NCBI GenBank assembly: GCA_964450355.1
Contig: CAYVDH010000159.1
Span: 1-8,323, forward strand
Source of the DNA: CAYVDH01 sp964450355
GTDB lineage: Bacteria > Bacteroidota > Bacteroidia > NS11-12g > UBA955
DNA length: 8,323 nucleotides
Reading direction: 5' to 3'
The notes beneath the pieces are model-generated. The model saw nothing but the letters and a program-made list of their open reading frames with translations, was not told where the DNA came from and searched no databases. This document shows positions 1-5,374 of this stretch, in pieces; position 1 is the stretch's first letter, and the number at the start of each line of letters is the position of its first letter. The position numbers and the translations under genes are program-made.

Positions 1-51
1 ATATATTCATATTTAATAAAATCAGTTATTTTTAAAAAAAGTCATTAGAAA

Positions 52-67
52 ATTGATTTTAATCAAT
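52..67 (-). terminator. Weak AT-rich hairpin after the barrel gene, possible terminator
   Basis: ATTGATT-TT-AATCAAT is a perfect 7-bp inverted repeat with a 2-base loop, 12 bp beyond the TAA of the barrel gene. Read on the minus strand it is followed by a T-containing stretch with a run of T (positions 34-40 are A on the plus strand). The stem has only one G/C pair, so termination is uncertain. Confidence 0.3.
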
Positions 68-79
68 CATTAACTACAC

Positions 80-1771
80 TTAAAAACTAAATCCATAATT
101 GAGTCTCACAAAATACTCGGAAAAATCACTGCCTGCTGATTGGTTTTTAGATTGATTGATTAAATAATTGGACGATAATTGTAATTGGTGTTTTTTACCC
201 ATTTTCATTCCAGCATTGTATTGTAAACTAGCATTGAGTCCATTTTGTTTATCATTAAAACTAGTACTATTAATGTTGGTGTTCAAATCCATAGTATATT
301 TCCCGTTTTTCCAACTTTTAGACATTCCAGCTAATACTCCATACAATGCAATTTTACCAGCTCTAGTTTCGCTTTGATTATAATTTAATCCTGTATTGAA
401 ATTGATATTGGTTTTTAACATGCTTTTTGACCACAAAAGATTTGCAAATAACATGTCCACTTTGGTGTAAATTTCCGTGTTTTTATTTTTGTCATCTAAA
501 CTTTGTTTTCCTACAATCAATAAAAAATTATTAATGGTTTTTTCTTTTATTTGTGTGTATCTTGGTGTGATAGTAAAAGCGCTGTTTATTTGATTGATTT
601 GCGCAGTATCACTCAAATTTCTTGTACCAGCTCGTTGACTAGTCCCATAATTGCTTATCACAGCATCTATACCCCATTTTTCATTTGGAGCTAATGATAT
701 GGTGGCATTGTAAACATTGCGTATGGTAGTAGCAAATTTCTTTTTTTGTAAATTGTCTTTCTGCTGACCATAACTGCCATTTAATCTCAATTTGGATTTA
801 AATGCATTTAATTTTCCATTCAATAACAATTGTTCAAAATCAGATTGAAAAAAATAGGCTCCCATACTTTTGTAATCAGGGGCTACTTTTCTGTATTTAA
901 TCCCTACTCCATAAGTACTTACATTGTAGTTTAATTGAGTTTCAATTGCACTGTACAATTGTGTTGAAATATTTGCTTTCACTAATTTATTGACTAAATT
1001 GTTACCTGCATCTATGGTTTCAAAACCCAAATCACGCGTAAATGCGCTTATTGCTCCTTCTGCTTGGTAAATTAATTTTTTCTTAAAAAAACTCAATTGA
1101 GTTTTTGCACTATACACTTGATTTTTTGAAGGATTTATTTGTTGAGTAATTGGTCTGAAAAGAAGACTTGAACTATCGTCTTTACCTTTTAAAAAGTTTA
1201 AATCGATATAATTATCTGCTGTTCCATAGCCAAAATTTACTGAAGTTAACATTCTTTTGTAAGCTGGATAATTGATACCATTCAAATTGCTTTCAATTTT
1301 TTTGGCTGTATCGTCTTGAATTGCTTTTTGTGACCGTCCATACAAAACAGAAAATTTAAATTTTTTTGGTTTTAGTTCTATTCCTCCACCAAGTAAAGTG
1401 TAACCAGCCATGCCAAATTGTGAATAGCTTATATTGCGATATCCAGCATGAACTGTTACCCATTTGTATGTAGGACTTAAACCGAATTGATTAAATGGCT
1501 GACGGAAATCTCTTTGAAAATTACTAAAAGTAAATGAGAATGGTAAACTAACTCCATAGACATTGAGAGTAGGTGAACCATTAAGTATGTATGTAAATCC
1601 TGGTTGTCTTGCATTTGCGCCTTTCATTCCGTAAAATCCAGTTTGAACATTGATACCGCCACTTAATGTAATAGGTTTTGTGTTTTTTAAATCATTTAAA
1701 TCTTGAGATTTTATGATAAATAAATTCAAAAAGAAAAGTATTAAGGTTGATATTTTTTTTAGTTTTATCAA
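80..1771 (-). CDS. Secreted outer-membrane beta-barrel protein, Bacteroidota type, function unknown
   Basis: This 563-residue protein opens with a signal peptide (basic MIKLKK, then a hydrophobic stretch to about residue 20, cleavage probably near S22-Q23). The rest is made of alternating polar/hydrophobic strands rich in Tyr, Asn, Gly and Ser, and it ends in Phe (LNYGFSF), the usual C-terminal signal for insertion by the BAM machinery. I therefore infer an outer-membrane barrel. The section around residues 75-135 (SLPFSFTFSNF, QPFNQFGLSPTYKWV, HAGYR, LLGGGIELKP) resembles a barrel family I know from Bacteroidetes surface proteins, but its substrate or partner is unknown. I see no TonB box or plug domain, so a TonB-dependent transporter is unlikely. 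The start is TTG: no ATG or GTG is available after the upstream in-frame TAA, and the signal peptide begins exactly there. It lies 3 nt downstream of the receiver-domain gene, in the same frame, so co-transcription and translational coupling are likely. Confidence 0.85.
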   Translation of the reverse strand: MIKLKKISTLILFFLNLFIIKSQDLNDLKNTKPITLSGGINVQTGFYGMKGANARQPGFTYILNGSPTLNVYGVSLPFSFTFSNFQRDFRQPFNQFGLSPTYKWVTVHAGYRNISYSQFGMAGYTLLGGGIELKPKKFKFSVLYGRSQKAIQDDTAKKIESNLNGINYPAYKRMLTSVNFGYGTADNYIDLNFLKGKDDSSSLLFRPITQQINPSKNQVYSAKTQLSFFKKKLIYQAEGAISAFTRDLGFETIDAGNNLVNKLVKANISTQLYSAIETQLNYNVSTYGVGIKYRKVAPDYKSMGAYFFQSDFEQLLLNGKLNAFKSKLRLNGSYGQQKDNLQKKKFATTIRNVYNATISLAPNEKWGIDAVISNYGTSQRAGTRNLSDTAQINQINSAFTITPRYTQIKEKTINNFLLIVGKQSLDDKNKNTEIYTKVDMLFANLLWSKSMLKTNINFNTGLNYNQSETRAGKIALYGVLAGMSKSWKNGKYTMDLNTNINSTSFNDKQNGLNASLQYNAGMKMGKKHQLQLSSNYLINQSKNQSAGSDFSEYFVRLNYGFSF

Positions 1772-1777
1772 ATGTTA
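1769..1777 (-). other. Same-frame junction TAA-CAT-TTG between receiver-domain and barrel genes
   Basis: On the minus strand, the stop TAA of the receiver gene is followed by CAT and then the TTG start of the barrel gene, all in one frame. There is no Shine-Dalgarno-like sequence. The spacing suggests termination-reinitiation coupling (inference), and it settles the barrel start as TTG. Confidence 0.7.
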
Positions 1778-2170
1778 TATGATTAAAGAGTTTTCATGTG
1801 CTTGTAAATTCTTAACCACCAATTGACTTATGATTCTAAAGTCATCTATATCTATTGGTTTTTGTAAAAAATACATTGGTCTTTTATTTTTGTTTTTAAA
1901 GGATTCAATACCCAAGGCAGAGCTAATGATGATTTGTGTTTTTATATTCGTTATTAGGTCTAATATTTTATTTTCACTGTTATTTGGTAACTTGCTATCA
2001 GAGAAAACAACATCAAAACTGTCATTTTTCAACGTTAAATAAGCCTCTGAGTAACTTTTAGAAAAAATAACTTGATGAGGAAATTCAAAGTACTTGGAAA
2101 TTAAAATTCCAAGTAATTCTCTGCTATCTTCTTCATCATCTAATACTAATATTTTAACAATTTTACCCAA
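1775..2170 (-). CDS. Stand-alone response-regulator receiver (REC) domain protein
   Basis: This 131-residue protein consists of a single CheY-like receiver domain with no output domain. Visible landmarks are beta-1 KILVLDDEED with the acidic pocket D11/D12, the phospho-acceptor D58 at the end of VVFSD, S83/S84 at the conserved Thr/Ser position (IIISSAL), and K104-P105 (FLQKPID). All phosphorylation residues are present, so it should accept phosphate from a histidine kinase. No kinase is in this window. The loop after D58 (SKLPNNSENK) lacks the Gly common in D-x-x-M-P-x-x-x-G, a mild divergence. The only plausible non-ATG start is TTG at 2170-2168, because an in-frame TAA sits immediately upstream; ATT at 2161-2159 is a less likely alternative. 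It is the first gene of a two-gene unit with the barrel protein. Its output is probably by protein-protein contact, which is inference. Confidence 0.88.
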   Translation of the reverse strand: MGKIVKILVLDDEEDSRELLGILISKYFEFPHQVIFSKSYSEAYLTLKNDSFDVVFSDSKLPNNSENKILDLITNIKTQIIISSALGIESFKNKNKRPMYFLQKPIDIDDFRIISQLVVKNLQAHENSLII

Positions 2171-2189
2171 TTACACCACAATAATGCAA

Positions 2190-2197
2190 CAGAATTA
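2190..2197 (-). promoter_or_regulatory. Possible -7-like box TAATTCTG, before the receiver-domain/barrel operon
   Basis: The minus-strand TAATTCTG differs from TAnnTTTG by one base and lies 19 bp before the TTG start of the receiver-domain gene. AAATTTTG at 2203-2210 is an alternative candidate. Neither is strong, so this is a tentative call. Confidence 0.25.
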
Positions 2198-2212
2198 GAT
2201 TTCAAAATTTAA

Positions 2213-2264
2213 GATTGATTAATTGGAATAATAAAATAGAAGAGTGGTGAATTTGATTGATTAA
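2213..2264 (+). repeat. Two direct copies of GATTGATTAA, 42 bp apart
   Basis: GATTGATTAA occurs at 2213-2222 and 2255-2264, in the space between the end of the NdpA-family gene and the start of the receiver-domain gene. The 42-bp period equals about four helical turns. The same 10-mer occurs at 154-163 and, inverted, at 59-68. It may be a regulator site or chance in AT-rich DNA. Confidence 0.3.
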
Positions 2265-2286
2265 ATGGGAAATGGATTAAAAAACA

Positions 2287-3333
2287 TCAATTCTCATTGT
2301 GGTAATATATTTTGTAATACTTTCTTCCATCAGGGTCTGTCCCTTTTTCTATCAAATCTTTATTTCCATGAATGTAAATATGGAAATTTTTATCTAATTT
2401 TAATATGCTTTTAAATACTTTTGATTGCTTTTTCACTACTGAATTATTTATTTCAAATTCATCTGACAATAAAATGTCATTGTCTTTGCGGTATTCTTCG
2501 TCATACTTACGAAAAGATTGAATGATTTCAGGTTGTTGAAATACTTCTCTTTCAAATTCATCTTTTTCAAAATTGTCGTGGTTTTTAAAGTATTCAATGG
2601 AGCGGTTCAAAAGGTCTATTTGATCTGTTTTTTCTACTTCAAATTCTTCTTTCAGTTGTTTAGTGACAAAATTTTTGGTTAAGTCTAAAAAATCTTTAGT
2701 TTGATGGTAATTGTCTTCTCGGGTTCTTAACATTAAAAATTGATCAACCCAAAACCTAGCCTCACCCGATTTATTTGATTTGTCAATAACACAAATTTTA
2801 TAACCAGCTTCTTTTTCAGTATTGAGTATTAAACAGCCTTTGTCTAATTTATCGATGTTAATACCATCTTCATAATGCAAATTATAAGTTGATTTTGATT
2901 GATTTATTTTAATGAATGCTTGCCTGTTTTCTGATTTAAAAATACCTATGGCATCTGTTGTTTCTTTGTCAATAAAAACATTTGAAAAATAAACAACAAA
3001 TAAATCACCTGCTTTGATTAATGGATGGTTAGATACTTCGTATAAATGCTTTGCTATATTGATGCTATTAAAGTGAAAATCGTTGATGCCTTCAAATAAT
3101 TGGGTTGAATAAATGTATAAGGGATTCATTTTAAAGTCCAAATTTGAAAAGGTAAAATGATAAAACTCTGGTTGACTAAATGGGCTCAAAAAATAATTTA
3201 ACAGTAAATCATGCAATTTTTCATCATCAATTTCAACTTTGTTTTTTGAAATAAATAAATCATCTCCATTGTTTTTATTGCCAACATGGTGAACAGATAA
3301 ATCACGGATTGTTTCTAATAATTCTTCAGACAT
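2287..3333 (-). CDS. Nucleoid-associated protein, NdpA/YejK (37-kDa) family
   Basis: At 348 residues this matches the usual length of the 37-kDa nucleoid-associated protein family (NdpA, YejK in Escherichia coli). The N-terminus has the family-like 'HHVGNK' (residues 15-20), followed by LLLNYFLSPF (43-52) and the YHFTF/LDFKMNPLY section (58-73). The middle contains GDLFVVYF (109-116), DAIGIFKSE (128-136) and GCLILNTEKEAGYKICVID (166-184). The C-terminus carries FKSILKLDKNFHIYIHG (307-323) and GRKYYKIYY (336-344), which resembles Bacteroidetes members. Family members associate with the nucleoid; the biochemical role is poorly defined. The protein is cytoplasmic, with no signal peptide or membrane segments. 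The ATG start has a TAnnTTCG promoter-like box 15 bp upstream, so it is probably transcribed on its own, although the DUF2007-type gene lies only 63 bp upstream on the same strand. It ends with TGA. The gene looks intact. Confidence 0.85.
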   Translation of the reverse strand: MSEELLETIRDLSVHHVGNKNNGDDLFISKNKVEIDDEKLHDLLLNYFLSPFSQPEFYHFTFSNLDFKMNPLYIYSTQLFEGINDFHFNSINIAKHLYEVSNHPLIKAGDLFVVYFSNVFIDKETTDAIGIFKSENRQAFIKINQSKSTYNLHYEDGINIDKLDKGCLILNTEKEAGYKICVIDKSNKSGEARFWVDQFLMLRTREDNYHQTKDFLDLTKNFVTKQLKEEFEVEKTDQIDLLNRSIEYFKNHDNFEKDEFEREVFQQPEIIQSFRKYDEEYRKDNDILLSDEFEINNSVVKKQSKVFKSILKLDKNFHIYIHGNKDLIEKGTDPDGRKYYKIYYHNEN

Positions 3334-3348
3334 AATAAAAAAGTAGCA

Positions 3349-3356
3349 CGAAGGTA
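3349..3356 (-). promoter_or_regulatory. Bacteroidota -7-like box TACCTTCG, before the NdpA-family gene
   Basis: The minus-strand TACCTTCG, one base from TAnnTTTG, lies 15 bp before the ATG at 3333. The variant TTCG ending recurs at 3641-3648 and 5355-5362. It suggests the NdpA-family gene can be transcribed separately from the gene upstream of it. Confidence 0.5.
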
Positions 3357-3396
3357 GATATTTGTTTTGAGAAAAATAGTGAGCTTAATTTATGTC

Positions 3397-3618
3397 TTAA
3401 TCCTCACTTTCCCATTGTTCCATCAAAACTGTCACTTTGTTTAAATCTTGTTCGTTGATTTTTAATTTTATACCTCCTATAGGTGAACTAAAAATTGGGT
3501 ATAGTCCCATCATTGTTTCATCAAATATACAACAGGCTATACCTTCGTTTTCTAGTTTAGTTTTAAGTATATGAGCTTCAAAAGAATGATAAAAAGTTTT
3601 CAATGTAATTAGGCCCAT
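3397..3618 (-). CDS. DUF2007-type small protein (putative signal-transducing protein family)
   Basis: This small protein of 73 residues is cytoplasmic and has no signal peptide. It fits the DUF2007 family, annotated in Pfam as 'putative prokaryotic signal transducing protein'. Recognisable pieces are the first strand LITLKTFYHSFEAHILKTKLENEGI (residues 3-27, where E14-A15-H16 and L22-x-x-E-G-I are typical), CCIFDETM (29-36), and SSPIGGIKLKINEQDL (44-59), a hallmark-like GGIKLKV-type strand followed by an acidic helix. The fold is ACT-like in proposals for the family; no activity is established. It starts at ATG, and a TACATTCG box lies 22 bp upstream. It is divergent from the SpmAB fusion gene and upstream of the NdpA-family gene. 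The start is secure because the conserved first strand begins immediately after the Met. Confidence 0.85.
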   Translation of the reverse strand: MGLITLKTFYHSFEAHILKTKLENEGIACCIFDETMMGLYPIFSSPIGGIKLKINEQDLNKVTVLMEQWESED

Positions 3619-3640
3619 GTTAATATTTATTTTCTAAATA

Positions 3641-3648
3641 CGAATGTA
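3641..3648 (-). promoter_or_regulatory. Bacteroidota -7-like box TACATTCG, before the DUF2007-type gene
   Basis: On the minus strand this reads TACATTCG, one base from TAnnTTTG, and lies 22 bp before the ATG. It shares an 84-bp intergenic space with the plus-strand box at 3682-3689, so the two promoter regions overlap upstream of each box. No clear -33 element. Confidence 0.5.
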
Positions 3649-3681
3649 CAATTATTTATCAATGTTTTCCTTTTTTAGTTA

Positions 3682-3689
3682 TACATTTG
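3682..3689 (+). promoter_or_regulatory. Bacteroidota -7 promoter box TACATTTG, before the SpmAB fusion
   Basis: TACATTTG matches the Bacteroidetes -7 consensus TAnnTTTG exactly and lies 13 bp before the ATG at 3703, so any leader would be short. No TTG -33 element at the expected spacing is recognisable. It faces a box for the DUF2007-type gene on the opposite strand. Confidence 0.6.
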
Positions 3690-3702
3690 CTAATATTATA
3701 AT

Positions 3703-5316
3703 ATGGCATTAAGTAGATTTTGGGTTGCAATTTTTGTCTTTTCAATCTTGTTCATTTTCATGGATTTGATTCTTAAAAATCATTATTCATTAGACAATAT
3801 GATCAATGGTAAAAAAGACGATAAAATATTAATCTCTGAACATTACCTCAATAAATTGCCTCTATATATTCAAAGTAGTCTTTTAAAAAATAACAATAAA
3901 TCGGCATTAATAGCTAATAAAAAAAGTAAATTAGATACCTTATATGAACTTAGTAAAACTGCTGTTAAGATAAATTATGGAACTATAAATAAATCTGAAT
4001 ATTTAGGTGAACAATATTTACATGAATTGCCATTTTATATCCAAGATAGTCTTTTTAAAAATGGCAATCAATTTGTTAAATTTAAAAATTCAGATAGTCA
4101 AAAAGACACCCTATATAAAATAGGAAATGCCATTGTTAAAGTGTATTATGGTGTTCAAAAATCTGATGGATTATTACCTACCTGTAAAAACAGTATTTTT
4201 GACATTATCTTGCCATTAATGGCCTATTTGGCCTTTTTCTGTGGAATTTTACAATTATTAATTGATTCAGGCGCTACTGAAAAATTAGCCAAATTTAGCA
4301 GTCCATTGTTTGTTAAAATATTCCCAAGTTTGCCAAAAAATCACGAATCTATTTCCTACATGACCCTCAATTTTGCAGCTAATTTTTTAGGATTGGATTC
4401 AGCAGCAACTCCTTTTGGATTAAAAGCAATGCAAAGTTTGCAAGAATTAAATCAAGATAAAGACAAAGCCAGTGATGCACAAATTATGTTTATGTGTTTG
4501 CATGCTGCAGGTCTGACATTAATTCCTACCTCAATTATAGGATATAGGGCGGCTCAAAATGCAAGCAATCCTGCCGATGTCATGTTGCCATGTATCATTA
4601 CCTCTTTCATTGGAACTATTGCAGCATTAATTATAGTTGGTATTAAACAGAAAATTAATTTCAAAAGTTCCTTGTTAATCGTGTCTTTATTTTCTGTTAT
4701 TGCCGGTATTATTGGGTTATTACTCTATATTAATCATTTAGATTTAATAGAAAAAAATCATTTCACTGGTAATTTATCAACCATTATTTTACTGTTAATT
4801 ATTTTGATAACAGTAATCTATGCTTTTGTAAAAGAAAAGAATTTTACGCTTAAAGAATCCAATATTTTTAGTTCTTTTGTTTCTGGCGCCAGCAGTGGTG
4901 TTCAAACTGGTGTGACAATTTTTCCCTATGTTTTGGGTATGTTAGCTGCCATTTCTATTTTTAGAAACAGTGGCTTATTTGAAATGATTTCCAATGGAAT
5001 ATCTAGTTTGTTTGGTTATTTTGGCGTTGGAAAACACATTACAGATGCCTTGCCAGTAGCCTTACTTCGTCCATTTAGTTCAGGTGGTTCTAGAGGTTTT
5101 ATGATAGATGCAATGAGAAATTTTGGAGCTGATTCATTTCAAGGGCAATTAAGTTGTATATTCCAATGTAGTGCTGAAACCACATTTTATGTCATTGCTG
5201 TGTACTTTGGGGCAATTAAAATTAAAAATACTAGATACACCTTAAGTATTATGTTATTAGTGGATTTAATCTGTGTAATAGCTGCAATCTTTGTTGCCAG
5301 CTTATTTTTTAGATAA
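3703..5316 (+). CDS. Fused SpmA/SpmB nucleoside-recognition (gate) membrane protein with a duplicated extracytoplasmic insert
   Basis: This 537-residue integral membrane protein is a fusion of spore-maturation proteins A and B, the 'nucleoside recognition/gate' domain family, which is common in non-sporulating Bacteroidetes. The SpmA half (about 1-315) has TM1 at 8-24, TM2 about 166-188, then the family motif NFAANFLGLDSAATPFGLKAM (223-243), CLHAAGLTLIP (265-275) and TM segments to 314. The SpmB half (about 385-537) contains SGASSGVQTGVTIFPYVLGMLAAI (394-417), DALPVALLRPFSSGGSRGFMIDAM (448-471) and GADSFQGQLSCIFQCSAETTFYVIAVYFGAI (475-505), followed by a last TM segment. A hydrophobic linker (321-376) joins the halves. 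Between TM1 and TM2 lies an unusually long hydrophilic loop (25-165) made largely of two copies of a 57-residue unit. Family members are thought to act in small-molecule transport or membrane processes, but the substrate is unknown. ATG start, 13 bp after a TAnnTTTG box. Confidence 0.9.
   Translation: MALSRFWVAIFVFSILFIFMDLILKNHYSLDNMINGKKDDKILISEHYLNKLPLYIQSSLLKNNNKSALIANKKSKLDTLYELSKTAVKINYGTINKSEYLGEQYLHELPFYIQDSLFKNGNQFVKFKNSDSQKDTLYKIGNAIVKVYYGVQKSDGLLPTCKNSIFDIILPLMAYLAFFCGILQLLIDSGATEKLAKFSSPLFVKIFPSLPKNHESISYMTLNFAANFLGLDSAATPFGLKAMQSLQELNQDKDKASDAQIMFMCLHAAGLTLIPTSIIGYRAAQNASNPADVMLPCIITSFIGTIAALIIVGIKQKINFKSSLLIVSLFSVIAGIIGLLLYINHLDLIEKNHFTGNLSTIILLLIILITVIYAFVKEKNFTLKESNIFSSFVSGASSGVQTGVTIFPYVLGMLAAISIFRNSGLFEMISNGISSLFGYFGVGKHITDALPVALLRPFSSGGSRGFMIDAMRNFGADSFQGQLSCIFQCSAETTFYVIAVYFGAIKIKNTRYTLSIMLLVDLICVIAAIFVASLFFR
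3832..4173 (+). repeat. Internal tandem duplication, 171 bp per unit (57 residues), in the SpmAB fusion
   Basis: Residues 44-100 and 101-157 align end to end with a constant 57-residue (171-bp) offset and no gaps over residues 46-93 versus 103-150. By my count 23 of 48 aligned residues are identical. Conserved blocks are Y48L49/Y105L106, LPLYIQSSLLKN/LPFYIQDSLFKN (52-63/109-120), DTLY (78-81/135-138) and VKINYG/VKVYYG (88-93/145-150). The DNA is also similar: about 35 of 45 bases match in the block starting at 3856 and 4027. This suggests a fairly recent in-frame duplication. Its position between TM1 and TM2 puts it in one loop, probably on the extracytoplasmic side. Confidence 0.85.
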
Positions 5317-5354
5317 AAGTAATAGAATATAACAACAATGTAATGAAAATTTAG

Positions 5355-5362
5355 TATTTTCG
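5355..5362 (+). promoter_or_regulatory. Bacteroidota -7-like box TATTTTCG, before the large secreted protein
   Basis: TATTTTCG is one base from TAnnTTTG and lies 12 bp before the ATG at 5375. Together with the 58-bp gap after the SpmAB gene it suggests the secreted protein has its own promoter. An imperfectly convincing 7-bp inverted repeat (5327-5333 with 5362-5368, long loop) overlaps it. Confidence 0.45.
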
Positions 5363-5374
5363 TTATATAAGTGT

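Noticed and set aside
168..377. Plus-strand open frame of 69 codons inside the barrel gene
   Set aside because: It lies wholly opposite the well-supported barrel gene, has no promoter-like box, and its hydrophobic, Leu/Phe-rich composition is what the complement of barrel-coding DNA gives.
80..1771. TonB-dependent receptor or SusC-like transporter
   Set aside because: At 563 residues it is too short and lacks a plug domain, a TonB box and the carboxypeptidase-like N-terminal domain.
1830..2042. Plus-strand open frame of 70 codons inside the receiver-domain gene
   Set aside because: It is antisense to conserved REC motifs and has no recognisable features of its own.
80..2170. Read-through fusion of the receiver domain and barrel, as they share a frame
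   Set aside because: The barrel begins with a signal peptide right after the TTG, which would be useless inside a fusion with a cytoplasmic receiver domain; reinitiation explains the junction better.
5327..5368. Inverted repeat ATATAAC/GTTATAT with a 28-base loop between SpmAB and the secreted-protein gene
   Set aside because: The stem is short, AT-rich and has a long loop without a following T-run, so it is neither a convincing terminator nor an operator.
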